DNA of 64,000 nt from Planctomycetota bacterium (GCA_016350165.1 CP066225.1:4216001-4280000), one strand, 5' to 3'. Shown: positions 8,715-16,448, numbered from the stretch's first letter. Translations and numbers: made by a program. Notes: generated from the sequence alone by a model not told the origin.

Positions 8715-9521
8715 CTAAATACCTAAAAAGTCATCTCGCATATCCCTCAGTGCAGGGAATCTCCCCCGATATTCATCCAAAACATCCAAATCAATATCCC
8801 ACATCACGAGCCCTTCATCCTCACCACCATCACTTCTTACCTCACCTAGTGCATCCACCACCAAACTTCTGCCGTTATAAGTTAAAAACGGATCTTCACC
8901 CACACGGTTCACCGCCACCACAATCGCCTGATTTTCAATCGCTCTTGCTTTACACAAACTAATCCAATGATCGATGCGCTTCTCAGGAAAGTTCGCAATC
9001 ACCGTAATCACTTCCGCACCCTTCGCTGCTCCATGCCTGAAAATCTCAGGGAACCTTACGTCATAACAAACAAACGGCGAAACCGTCAGCTCGCCCCATT
9101 TAAACACCACAACTTCATCACCACTGTTATAAAAATCAGTTTCCTGCCCATAAGAAAACGGGTGAATCTTCGTGTACCGACAAACCTCTTCCCCCGCATC
9201 ATTCACAACCAAACACTGATTAAGTCCACGTCGATCTTCATCACGAACAACCAACCCACCCATCACATATACCCCATGCTTCATCGCCAACTTCTTTAAA
9301 AATCCTTCCGTTTCCTTCTCCTCACCCTCTGCTACCTTATTCACCTTCAGTGAAAACCCACTACTAAACATCTCAGGCAAGCAAACCATCGCCCCCTTCT
9401 TAATCTCATCTTTTCGCTCATCCAACAACCGTTCAACAGTCTCAAAATTCTTCGCACGATCTTCCCATGCGATATCAAACTGAACCCCAATAACCTGCTG
9501 CGTTCGATGTTTCGTATTCAT
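8715..9521 (-). CDS. Carbon-nitrogen hydrolase (nitrilase superfamily, omega-amidase-like)
   Basis: 268 residues, the usual length for a single-domain nitrilase-family amidase. The Glu-Lys-Cys triad is visible: Glu in CLPEMFSSGF (near residue 50), Lys in YTKIHPF (near 120) and the nucleophile Cys in FVCYDVRFPE (near 155). The YTKIHPF and CYDVRFPE contexts match the YafV/NIT2 omega-amidase branch, which hydrolyses alpha-ketoglutaramate or alpha-ketosuccinamate. A precise substrate is inference. The ATG at 9521 opens MNTKHRTQQVIGVQFDIAWE, which fits the family. It stands alone, between repeats on both sides. Confidence 0.88.
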   Translation of the reverse strand: MNTKHRTQQVIGVQFDIAWEDRAKNFETVERLLDERKDEIKKGAMVCLPEMFSSGFSLKVNKVAEGEEKETEGFLKKLAMKHGVYVMGGLVVRDEDRRGLNQCLVVNDAGEEVCRYTKIHPFSYGQETDFYNSGDEVVVFKWGELTVSPFVCYDVRFPEIFRHGAAKGAEVITVIANFPEKRIDHWISLCKARAIENQAIVVAVNRVGEDPFLTYNGRSLVVDALGEVRSDGGEDEGLVMWDIDLDVLDEYRGRFPALRDMRDDFLGI

Positions 9522-9533
9522 ACCTCTATTCTA

Positions 9534-10066
9534 CTACGCACCACCCCAGCCAACCACCAATCCCCCCCACCAACTAAAAACCGACGATTCGTTTAAGTGA
9601 AACAACTCAAAATAGCCAGCGAGCCACGCTCGCCGTGCTCACCCCTCACACCTTTCTATTGCTCACAATTAAACTCCCCCCCACGTAGCAAACGCCATAC
9701 CAAACCAGCCTCATTTCAAAACGTGCGCGCAAACACGCAATCGCCTCTCAAAAATAATCAAAACCTTAACCATTTCTGACCATTTCCAACCCAAACCGCG
9801 CCATTCTTAAATGTTTTTGATCCATTTCTAACCAAAACTATCTACGGGAAAGTCATCGAAAATCAATTACCGCGCGCACAAACACGCAAACAAACCCCTT
9901 GTTTTGAAGCATATTTTCCGTTTCTCGTACAATATTAAAACAAAACAAACAAGATGCGTTCATTTCGTAAACAGCAACTCAAATTTCACACCCATATTAT
10001 GACCATCTCAAAAACCAACTTCCAACAAAAACGTGCGCACAAAACCGCATCATCCAAAACCCAAAC
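9534..10066. other. Non-coding tract with repeated GTGCGCGC and CCATTTC words
   Basis: No supported gene. After repeat copy 5, the tract holds GTGCGCGCAAACACGC (9723), two TTTCTGACC/TTTCTAACC-type words (9752-9835), CGCGCGCACAAACACGC (9871-9887) and GTGCGCACAAAACCGC (10033). The same vocabulary appears in the tracts near 26.5-26.8 kb and, reversed, 62.6-62.95 kb. The role is unknown. Confidence 0.55.
9584..9652 (+). repeat. Dispersed palindromic repeat, copy 5
   Basis: The box ACGATTCGTTTAAGTGAAAC is followed by AACTCAAAATAGCC, the hairpin GCGAGC-CAC-GCTCGC (9619-9633) and the tail GTGCTCACCCCTCACACC. Confidence 0.75.
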
Positions 10067-10096
10067 AAAAAAAGCGGCAACAAAAGTCACCGCTTT
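10067..10096 (-). terminator. Terminator of gcvT
   Basis: Read on the minus strand, AAAGCGG ... CCGCTTT forms a 7-bp stem (extendable through GTGAC/GTTGC) followed by an uninterrupted T run. It lies just past the gcvT stop. Confidence 0.8.
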
Positions 10097-10119
10097 CTAT
10101 TTTTAATTTAATCTAAAGC

Positions 10120-11229
10120 TTACTTCTTTTCAGCCTTATAAAACGGCAACGCAACAACCTCAGCCTCAATCTCCGCGCTACCCAGTTCAACTATCACCTT
10201 ATCACCCGCGCCAACCGTACCCGGCTTCACATATGCCATCGCGATCGGACAGCCAAGTGTCGGCGAAGCACATCCGCTCGTCACAATACCCAATTCACCC
10301 GCACCATTCTTAACCGTCATCCCCTGACGTGGTGTACGCTTGCCATCAATCTTCAAACCAACCAACGTCTTTTTCAATCCCTCAGCCTTAACCTTCTTCA
10401 AAGCTTCTTGACCGATGAACTTTTCGCCCATCTCGTCAATATCTTTGTCCAGGCTCACCGCAAAATCTAAACCCGCTTCAAACGGATTCGTTTCTTCATC
10501 TAACTCATGACCATACAACGGCATCCCCGCTTCCATGCGAAGCGTATCACGTGCGCCCAAACCGCAAGGCTTAACCGCAGCGTCATCGCCTTTGTCTTTC
10601 AACAAAAGCTTCACAGCCATGTTCGCCATGTTTGCACCAAGGATGACTTCAACCCCATCCTCACCCGTGTACCCAGTGCGGCTAATCGTCATCTTCAAAA
10701 TCAACAAATTCTTCTGACAGAATCCGTATCTCTTAAGTGAAGGCACTTCTTTTGAAAACTGGCCAATCATCTCCATGACCTTTGGACCTTGAACCGCAAC
10801 CATCGCTGTCGATTCCGTCTGATCGTCAATTTTAACAACCAGATCGCCCTTCACATCATCAAAATGCTTCAGCAGCTTTTCTCTGTTTGATGCGTTAACG
10901 ACTAGCATCCAGTAGTCTTCAAATTTATAAATCAACACATCATCCAGAACATTGCCATCTTCATTACAGACCAGACTGTAACGACACTGACCTTCCTTCA
11001 TGTTCGAGATGCGACGGGTTAAAAGTCTTTCAAGGAAACGTCGCGCATGCCTGCCGCTGAATTTCACACGTCCCATGTGTGACACGTCAAACAAGCCGCC
11101 GCTGTTTCTGACTTGATTATGTTCTTCAATAATTGAACCAAAGCTGATCGGCATTTCCCACCCAGCGAAGTCTACAAACTTCGCGCCGTTATCCTGCATG
11201 AACTTATAAAAAGGTGTTTTCTTCAACAC
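10120..11229 (-). CDS. gcvT: Aminomethyltransferase (glycine cleavage T protein)
   Basis: 369 residues, normal for GcvT. It transfers the methylene unit from the lipoyl arm of the H protein to THF, releasing ammonia. The N-terminus (KTPFYKFMQDNGAKFVDFAGW), the FDVSHMG motif and the catalytic-Asp region NVLDDVLIY are present. So are the YTGEDGVE motif and the substrate-contacting GARDTLRMEAGMPLYG. The start is GTG at 11229 with AAGGA about 7 bases upstream. No gcvH, gcvP or lpd gene is nearby, so the system is split over the chromosome. The upstream leader does not show a tandem glycine riboswitch. Confidence 0.95.
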   Translation of the reverse strand: MLKKTPFYKFMQDNGAKFVDFAGWEMPISFGSIIEEHNQVRNSGGLFDVSHMGRVKFSGRHARRFLERLLTRRISNMKEGQCRYSLVCNEDGNVLDDVLIYKFEDYWMLVVNASNREKLLKHFDDVKGDLVVKIDDQTESTAMVAVQGPKVMEMIGQFSKEVPSLKRYGFCQKNLLILKMTISRTGYTGEDGVEVILGANMANMAVKLLLKDKGDDAAVKPCGLGARDTLRMEAGMPLYGHELDEETNPFEAGLDFAVSLDKDIDEMGEKFIGQEALKKVKAEGLKKTLVGLKIDGKRTPRQGMTVKNGAGELGIVTSGCASPTLGCPIAMAYVKPGTVGAGDKVIVELGSAEIEAEVVALPFYKAEKK

Positions 11230-11625
11230 GTATATCCTTAATTTAACAGGCGTTGTTCACTTATCTCGCGAACAGGTTTTGCTCCCAAATAACGTCAACA
11301 ATCGAACGAACCGTTTTTCAATGTAATACTTGATTCAAGGTGAAAGCGTTCTTCAATTGTCTCTGCATCTGGCAATCTCGCCATCTCGCAATCTTTATAT
11401 ATAAACACACTCCATGCTACATCTCGCAAATCACTCATCCCATCTCGAAACACACATCCCTCCCGATTCTCCCGCCTTACTCCCTAAACCCGTCCCATGC
11501 GATTTGCAGCATTTCCATATATTACCCTCTTTCGAGCAAGGCGGGGGATTTTCTTGCTTATTTAACCCGACTTAGTCGCACAACACTGATACGTATTAAT
11601 CCGAGATGCAGACATGATGTGCCAA
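11230..11625. other. Intergenic region upstream of gcvT
   Basis: About 400 bases between gcvT and the terminator of the flavodoxin gene. On the minus strand there is a TGTTC-N11-GAACA inverted pair close to the gcvT start. I see no ORF with a ribosome site and no recognisable riboswitch core. Confidence 0.45.
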
Positions 11626-11669
11626 TAAAAAAACACCACTCTGCTAGCGCCCATGAAAGCAGAGTGGTG
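11626..11669 (-). terminator. Terminator of the flavodoxin operon
   Basis: A perfect 12-bp stem, CACCACTCTGCT (11634-11645) with AGCAGAGTGGTG (11658-11669), is followed on the minus strand by TTTTTTT. It lies 57 bases after the flavodoxin stop. Confidence 0.9.
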
Positions 11670-11725
11670 CACGATGTATAAGAAGGACTGATTTTCTTAT
11701 ATGTTTTTCTAATCTTCTGAATTTG

Positions 11726-12292
11726 TTAGCCAGTTGCGGATTCTTTTCTTTCGGTATTCTTCTTTACGAGTTCTAACTCTTTTGATACCTGTTTTACCCA
11801 CTCAGCGATACGTTCGCCGGTCATATCGCCTTCACCTTCCTCATCGAGTGCGAGCCCATAAAAATGCTGACCATCATCAGTTACTGCCTTGCTGTCATCG
11901 AAGATGTAACCTTCGGTAGGCCAGAAGCCAATTTCACCTTCGCCGCCACGTTCGATAAGCTTTTCGTATAGAAGGCCCATCGCGTCCTGATACGAATCTG
12001 AATATGCCCCTGCATCACCAAGTCCAAAGACAGCCACCTTAATTCCTTTCAAATCTACGGTGTCGAGTTGTTCGTAAACATCGATCCAGTCACTCTGTAG
12101 TTCGCCGATGTCCCATGTCGGTATACCCGCAATAAGTACTTCATATGAAGTTAAATCTTCTGCAGAGAGTTCGCAGATGTCTTTGGCTTCGATGTTCCAA
12201 TCACTACGAATATCCTGCAGTTCTTCGTTGATTAGTTCCGCAGCATCTTGCGTATTTCCAGTGCTGCTGCCATAAATAATTCCGATTTTCAT
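11726..12292 (-). CDS. fldA: Long-chain flavodoxin
   Basis: 188 residues. It is a small FMN-binding electron carrier that substitutes for ferredoxin under iron limitation. The phosphate-binding loop is GSSTGNTQ near residue 9. The first FMN loop is PTWDIGELQSDW near 58, and the second is GLGDAGAYSDSYQDAMG near 90. The insertion in the last strand marks it as long-chain. The C-terminus carries a Lys/Glu tail. A small gene lies directly upstream on the same strand and the pair sits behind a Fur-like operator, so induction by iron starvation is likely. Possible partners include IspH and other Fe-S enzymes; this is inference. Confidence 0.95.
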   Translation of the reverse strand: MKIGIIYGSSTGNTQDAAELINEELQDIRSDWNIEAKDICELSAEDLTSYEVLIAGIPTWDIGELQSDWIDVYEQLDTVDLKGIKVAVFGLGDAGAYSDSYQDAMGLLYEKLIERGGEGEIGFWPTEGYIFDDSKAVTDDGQHFYGLALDEEGEGDMTGERIAEWVKQVSKELELVKKNTERKESATG

Positions 12293-12432
12293 CGTTCTAG
12301 TTCCCGTAACATCAGGGTGTTCGTGTTGTTATCCTGCCGCCGTGTTTGGCCCCGCTGTTTCGTTTTTAAGTCACGATCTGTCCGCAGCGTGGAAGCCTGC
12401 ATTTTGCCCGTTGAGGGTTGTGCTCTTTGCCG

Positions 12433-12660
12433 TTAATTGCGACCAAACGGGTCTTTCCCACCCGGGTGCTTCATCTCCCCAAGTGCATCAGCGGCGAGCA
12501 TTTCGCTGTAATCCTCAACCGCTTGATTGACCAGTTTTTGCAACTTTTTCACCTCGCCCGGCCCGAGTTCGAGGCTCGCGCACCCGACTTTCAGCTCATA
12601 TTTCCCCATGCCCCGCCGCGACATTTGCATCAGTTTGGAGGTTTCTGGCGTGAAAAACAT
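12433..12660 (-). CDS. Small hypothetical protein in the flavodoxin operon
   Basis: 75 residues from the ATG at 12660, with AGGTAAG about 6 bases upstream. The protein has two parts: an N-terminal beta-like half with a single Cys (KYELKVGCASLELGPGEV) and an amphipathic helix (EVKKLQKLVNQAVEDYSEML). The C-terminus is GGKDPFGRN. I do not recognise the family. It is the first gene after the Fur-like box and is followed after about 140 bases by flavodoxin on the same strand. Co-induction under low iron is therefore expected. Confidence 0.68.
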   Translation of the reverse strand: MFFTPETSKLMQMSRRGMGKYELKVGCASLELGPGEVKKLQKLVNQAVEDYSEMLAADALGEMKHPGGKDPFGRN

Positions 12661-12681
12661 TGGTGTCTTACCTGTAATTAA

Positions 12682-12702
12682 TATTGAGAATCAGTTTCAA
12701 TA
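12682..12702 (-). promoter_or_regulatory. Fur-box-like operator
   Basis: The core TGAGAATCAGTTTCA (12685-12699) matches the 7-1-7 Fur consensus TGATAAT-N-ATTATCA at 11 or 12 of 14 positions, and the dyad extends to TATTGA...TCAATA. It lies 22-42 bases upstream of the first gene of the flavodoxin operon, where it would cover the promoter. Confidence 0.68.
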
Positions 12703-13063
12703 ACTCTTGCATAGTTTAGCATCGATGTGAAGGGCGTCAAGGGGGAGGGGGGAAAGGTTTTTGGCCGGAAGATGAGATGCTAGAGGGAGGAGGTTGATTG
12801 GGCGTTGTTGTGCGTGGTAACGAGATATGAGTGATGTGTTAGAAAATGAAGATTGACGAGATGCTTGAGGTATCTGCAAAAGTGGGTTTGATTGGTGGCT
12901 ATGTAGGTGAAAGGGTTTTAGCTGTTGATTGTGATTGGTTGTTGTGTTTTTTGTCGCGGGCGAATCCATATCGGTTTAATATATTGATGTGATTTGATGA
13001 AAACGCTATGTGGCTAATGATGGCATCAAGTTATCTGACAACTTATTTTTCCAGGAGCAAAGT
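12703..13063. other. Intergenic region, abrupt change to G-rich plus strand
   Basis: About 360 bases between divergent genes. The plus strand changes from C-rich to G-rich here (GGGGGAGGGGGGAAAGG near 12740). A 90-codon open frame on the minus strand (12697-12969) is very rich in Asn, Gln, Ser and His and has no family look, so it is left out. No RNA gene is recognised. Confidence 0.5.
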
Positions 13064-13723
13064 ATGTGGAAGAACACGTTATTAAAGAATGAGACCGATT
13101 CTGTAGAGTGCCTGATTCTTGCGCCAAGTATTGCGGAATTAATGAATGCATCACAATCAGCAAAACATGCAAGGTTGTGTAGAACCTATGCTGAAGATGA
13201 GATTCTTTATCTATTAGTTGCTATGAACAAGTTAGCTGAGCAAGGAAAGCTTGAGCCGACTTACAGCAGTTACCTGAAATTTGCCATGGATCATTGTCCG
13301 ACAGTCACGGAAGAAACGCTTGTGCCCAACTTTGAGGATGATGAACTTGAAGATGAAACATTGGGGCATATTTTAAAGGTATTTATAGAAGAAATTGAGC
13401 AAAGGGAGCCGGAAGAGGATGGTGAGGTGGTGGGATATGATTACGTTGCCGAAGCCCGGAAGGATTGTTTAGTCGGTTCAATCCCAGTATCTGGTGATGG
13501 GCAAGTTTCGGATCAACAGGCGAAGGCGTTAGATTATGTTGAAGCGAATCAAGAGGATATTTTTGGGGTTTTAAAGTCAAAGATTGTGCTGGCAGCATCG
13601 GAATTTTATGACCTTTCAAATACGGATGATCTGCTAAAGAATATCAGTTGCGTGAATGTAGGGGTTACGAGCAGAAATTATGATGGCATGTCTTACGTGG
13701 AATATTGCTTCATGACCAATTAG
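13064..13723 (+). CDS. Hypothetical protein, paralog A, truncated by an in-frame TAG
   Basis: 219 residues from the ATG at 13064, which has AGGAG 6 bases upstream. From here it aligns without gaps to paralog B (MWKNTLLKN...CLILAPS with MRSETLLEC...CLIHAPS). Both have a GKLEPT motif, an acidic middle and a C-terminal half with QQAKALDYVEANQEDIF, a pattern that resembles DUF6985-type proteins; this is an unproven resemblance. The reading frame is interrupted by TAG at 13721 where B has a conserved Trp, so a TGG to TAG change is the simplest explanation. The in-frame continuation to 13873 still resembles B. An earlier GTG at 13010 is possible but less supported. Confidence 0.65.
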   Translation: MWKNTLLKNETDSVECLILAPSIAELMNASQSAKHARLCRTYAEDEILYLLVAMNKLAEQGKLEPTYSSYLKFAMDHCPTVTEETLVPNFEDDELEDETLGHILKVFIEEIEQREPEEDGEVVGYDYVAEARKDCLVGSIPVSGDGQVSDQQAKALDYVEANQEDIFGVLKSKIVLAASEFYDLSNTDDLLKNISCVNVGVTSRNYDGMSYVEYCFMTN

Positions 13724-13873
13724 GCGCATGAAGACGGCGATGAACATTTGGTGTTGATTGTTTTGCACAAGTCACGTGTTGTTTATGTTGGGTTTTACGG
13801 GGATGGTTGGCGTGATGAGGAAAACAAAAGCGAAGGTTCCTTTATCAATCCGTTTGATGGTTCTGTGATTTGA
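13724..13873 (+). pseudogene. Orphaned C-terminus of paralog A after the TAG
   Basis: In the same frame as paralog A, this stretch encodes 49 more residues including DEHLVLIVLHKSRVVYVGFY. It matches DEHMILIEMHKHRVLSDCFY at the end of paralog B. It is probably no longer translated, unless the TAG is read through. Confidence 0.6.
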
Positions 13874-13911
13874 TCGATTAACTCGAATTGGATAGTAAGG
13901 GGCAATTCAAG

Positions 13912-14661
13912 ATGCGGAGCGAAACACTTTTAGAATGTTCACCAGGTGAAGCCCAGTGTTTGATTCATGCGCCATCGATTGCGGCGTTGGCGATTGCGTC
14001 AAGGACACGAATTGATGATGCAAAGGATAGGGTTTATTCGGAAAATGAATTCTTTCATTTGGTGAGTTGGACATGTGAGTTGGTCAAAGAAGGAAAACTT
14101 GAACCAACCTTCGACAGTATGTTCGGTCATATCACTGAGTATTGCCCAACATTAACGCTTAAGTCAAAGGTGTATGGTTTTTGGAATCCGACACTTGAGA
14201 ATTACATCAAGAAGCTTGCCAAATCATTTGAGAAGAAAAGACGGATAGAAGCAAAAAGAAATAAACGTAGCAAGGGAAGTGTGAAAAAGGAATATGATTG
14301 TGATATTGAAGCTGCGAAAGGTTTAGTGATCGGCCGACTTTTCTTTGAAGGCAATGATGCCCTACAACAGTGCCAAGTTGAGGCGATTGATTATATAGAA
14401 GCCAATGAGGTGATGATATTGGATGCGCTGAAATCGCGGCTTGAGATTTTTGCTTCGGAGACTTATGAGCTTACGGATTTAAGTGATATTTTTGAGAAGG
14501 TGAGTTGCCGCGAAATTGGTATAGATATGAAGCAGGAGGATGGCGTGTCTTTTACAAGCTATTACTTCGATACCAGATGGGATGATTGGAATGATTGGGA
14601 TGAACATATGATCTTAATTGAGATGCACAAACACCGTGTATTGAGTGATTGTTTTTACTAG
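13912..14661 (+). CDS. Hypothetical protein, paralog B
   Basis: 249 residues from the ATG at 13912, with AAGGGG about 10 bases upstream. A TTG at 13888 would add eight residues not shared with A. The N-terminal part (residues 1-80) has CLIHAPSIAALAIASRT and GKLEPTFDSMF. A Lys/Arg-rich linker near 105-130 (KKRRIEAKRNKRSKGSVKK) separates it from the C-terminal half with QCQVEAIDYIEANEVMILDALKSRL. The end is Trp/Asp-rich (DTRWDDWNDWDEHM). It arose by tandem duplication with the gene upstream. There is no membrane segment and the function is unknown. The setting next to a reverse transcriptase suggests accessory DNA. Confidence 0.78.
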   Translation: MRSETLLECSPGEAQCLIHAPSIAALAIASRTRIDDAKDRVYSENEFFHLVSWTCELVKEGKLEPTFDSMFGHITEYCPTLTLKSKVYGFWNPTLENYIKKLAKSFEKKRRIEAKRNKRSKGSVKKEYDCDIEAAKGLVIGRLFFEGNDALQQCQVEAIDYIEANEVMILDALKSRLEIFASETYELTDLSDIFEKVSCREIGIDMKQEDGVSFTSYYFDTRWDDWNDWDEHMILIEMHKHRVLSDCFY

Positions 14662-14746
14662 TTGGAAAGCAAACGGTGAAGATGGTTTTAGTTGAAGTTT
14701 GATTAGTACAGTTTATGGATGTTATTACTTGGAAGTAGGTATTTAG

Positions 14747-15361
14747 ATGAAAGATGTTTTTGTTGTGACTCATGCGGAGGCGGCGCATCATATTGAAGGG
14801 CTTGTTGGGGGTTGGTATGATTCTGAACTTACTGATCTTGGCAGGGAACAGGCGAGGGCGATGGGGGAGCGGTTAAGTGAGTTAGTAGGCGGGCGGAAGG
14901 TTGTGATTTATTCATCTGATCTGAAGCGGGCTGCGCAGACGGCGGCGATTGTAGCTGAGCGCTTTGAGACTACATATACAGTGTCAAAAAGTTTACGTGA
15001 AGCTAGTTATGGTGTTGCTGAAGGGAAGGAGCAGGCTTGGTTGGATGAGCATTGGGTGAAGACGCCTGAGGATAATCGTTTGGATCATCGGAATGTTGAA
15101 GGTGGTGAGACGTTGCGGGAGTTGAGTGAGCGGGTTTATGGGTTTAGTGGACCTCGGATGTTTGAGTCGCAGGATGAGTTTGTTGTGTTTGTGAGCCACG
15201 GTTTTGCGAGCACGTTTATTATTGCGAACTGGATTGGCCTAAGATTAGAAGATGTATCGCATGTGCATTTTAATTTATCGACAGCGAGCATTACGCAATT
15301 GCATTGGGATGATCACTTTAGAACGCGATCGGTGAAGCGATTGAATGAAGTTGTGCTTTAA
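14747..15361 (+). CDS. Histidine phosphatase-family protein with altered RHG motif
   Basis: 204 residues with the phosphoglycerate-mutase-like fold. The nucleophile His is H9, but the usual RHG/RHGE motif reads THAEA, so the phosphate-clamping arginine is Thr. Other conserved positions are kept: SSDLKRAAQTA near 56-66, REASYG near 84, and the second His at 151 in FVSHGFAST. Family members dephosphorylate small metabolites or proteins. With the Arg missing, the activity may be weak or changed. The stop codon overlaps that of the convergent reverse transcriptase gene by a few bases. The unusual neighbours make a housekeeping mutase role unlikely. Confidence 0.8.
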   Translation: MKDVFVVTHAEAAHHIEGLVGGWYDSELTDLGREQARAMGERLSELVGGRKVVIYSSDLKRAAQTAAIVAERFETTYTVSKSLREASYGVAEGKEQAWLDEHWVKTPEDNRLDHRNVEGGETLRELSERVYGFSGPRMFESQDEFVVFVSHGFASTFIIANWIGLRLEDVSHVHFNLSTASITQLHWDDHFRTRSVKRLNEVVL

Positions 15362-16275
15362 TGTGTTTCGAATTCTGATTGGGTGATGATCATTTGGTGG
15401 TAGGCTTTGAGGGATTGGAGTTGTTGGGGCGAGTGGGTTGTTGGTTTGTTGTTATCGTGGGCGTGTTGGATGGCGCGGATGAGGCGGCGGGTTTCTCTTG
15501 GTAGATTTACTTTTTCATTGACGACGAGGCCGGTGACGCGCTGTTGGCGGTGATTGCGAATGATGCGTTTTTTGCGGTTGTTCAGTTTGTAGCCGAATTG
15601 ATGGAGTAAGTATGCGGCGGCGTTTACGAGGTTGCGAGCTGCTTCTGAATCTTTGGTGTCGAGTGAGAAGGTGATGTCGTCAGCATAACGGGTGTAGATG
15701 GCTTTGTGGTTTTGAGCGAGTGTGGTGAGGGCGGTGTCGAGTTTGTAGTTGAGGAGATTGGAGAGAATAGGGCTGGTGGGTGCGCCTTGGGGGAGATGGT
15801 CGATGTGAGTGGTGATGGAGGTGAGTAGTTGTGCGGAGTCAGCGTCGTAGCCGAGGAAGCGGAAGTAGTGGTTGACGCGCTGGGCTGGTGTGGATTGAAA
15901 GAAGTTGCGGATGTCGAGCTTAATGATCATGGGTGAGTTGGTGTGCGCTTTTGCGTTGGTGACGACGGAGTGATTCTTGCGGAAGCCGACAGCGTTGGGA
16001 TGGACGGCGAGCTTGGTGAGAAGACGCTTGGCGATGGTGCGTTGTAGTTTTTTGAGTTCGGGGTTTGGGGCGGTGATAAGGCGTTTGTGGCCGTTGGATT
16101 TTGGGACGGTGAAGGTGTGGTAGTCGAGCGGAATAAGCTTTATTTGTCGGTGTGAAATGTCGAGGCGATGCTCGAGGTCGAGGAGGTTGAATCGTGCGGG
16201 GGTCGTGGGGGTTTGGTGTTGGGGCTCGGATGAGTTGGATGAAAAGAGTGATTTGAGTTTGTTGAAGATGCCCAT
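15358..16275 (-). CDS. Retron-type RNA-directed DNA polymerase (reverse transcriptase)
   Basis: 305 residues. Reverse-transcriptase motifs appear in order: VPKSNGHKRLITAPNPELK (residues 58-76, RT0/1), GFRKNHSVVTNAKAH (97-111, including the retron-typical NAxxH), KLDIRNFFQS (119-128, catalytic Asp), LPQGAPTSP (161-169), YTRYADD (194-200, catalytic Asp pair) and VTGLVVNE (247-254, retron-type VTG). There is no maturase, protease or effector domain, and the size is that of a stand-alone retron RT. The ATG at 16275 has GGGAG 7 bases upstream. A 106-nt multi-stem RNA is predicted just upstream on the same strand and is a candidate msr-msd. No standard retron effector is recognised next door. Retrons are anti-phage systems; a defence role here is inference. 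Confidence 0.88.
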   Translation of the reverse strand: MGIFNKLKSLFSSNSSEPQHQTPTTPARFNLLDLEHRLDISHRQIKLIPLDYHTFTVPKSNGHKRLITAPNPELKKLQRTIAKRLLTKLAVHPNAVGFRKNHSVVTNAKAHTNSPMIIKLDIRNFFQSTPAQRVNHYFRFLGYDADSAQLLTSITTHIDHLPQGAPTSPILSNLLNYKLDTALTTLAQNHKAIYTRYADDITFSLDTKDSEAARNLVNAAAYLLHQFGYKLNNRKKRIIRNHRQQRVTGLVVNEKVNLPRETRRLIRAIQHAHDNNKPTTHSPQQLQSLKAYHQMIITQSEFETH

Positions 16276-16298
16276 GGTTGACTCCCGAAAGTGAGTTG

Positions 16299-16342
16299 GA
16301 AGTAAAAATAAAGATGCAGGGTTGTTGCACCTGCATCTTTAT
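16299..16342 (-). terminator. Terminator-like hairpin before the reverse transcriptase gene
   Basis: A perfect 13-bp stem, ATAAAGATGCAGG with CCTGCATCTTTAT (16308-16320 and 16330-16342), has a 9-base loop and is followed on the minus strand by TTTTTAC. It could end ftsI-operon transcripts, or be the msd hairpin of a retron RNA. Confidence 0.6.
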
Positions 16343-16448
16343 ACCTTGCTCCAGAGTGCGACTCTGGACACTAATTTTGAGGTGCCGAATTGGAACCTGG
16401 CTGACGAAACATCAGCTCTTTAGCTCTGCATTTGAGCTACACCAAGGT
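16343..16448 (-). ncRNA. Candidate structured RNA (retron msr-like or tRNA-like)
   Basis: On the minus strand, ACCTTG (16448-16443) pairs with CAAGGT (16348-16343), closing a 106-nt segment. Inside are AGCTC-7-GAGCT, GCTGA-TGTTTCG-TCAGC, an AGGT/ACCT pair and CCAGAGT-CGC-ACTCTGG. The start, GGTGTAGCTCAAATGCAGAGC, mimics a tRNA D-arm and GGTTCCAAT mimics a T-arm. However, the spacing is wrong for a tRNA and position 33 of the anticodon-like loop is not U. A TAGC lies just after the closing stem, as in retron msr regions. No long msd stem is seen within the closed part. Confidence 0.45.

Noticed and set aside
11230-11340. Glycine riboswitch before gcvT
   Set aside because: No tandem aptamer core or conserved glycine-binding bulges are visible, only a TGTTC/GAACA dyad.
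12697-12969. 90-codon open frame on the minus strand
   Set aside because: Low-complexity Asn/Gln/Ser/His composition, overlap with the Fur-like box, and no ribosome site.
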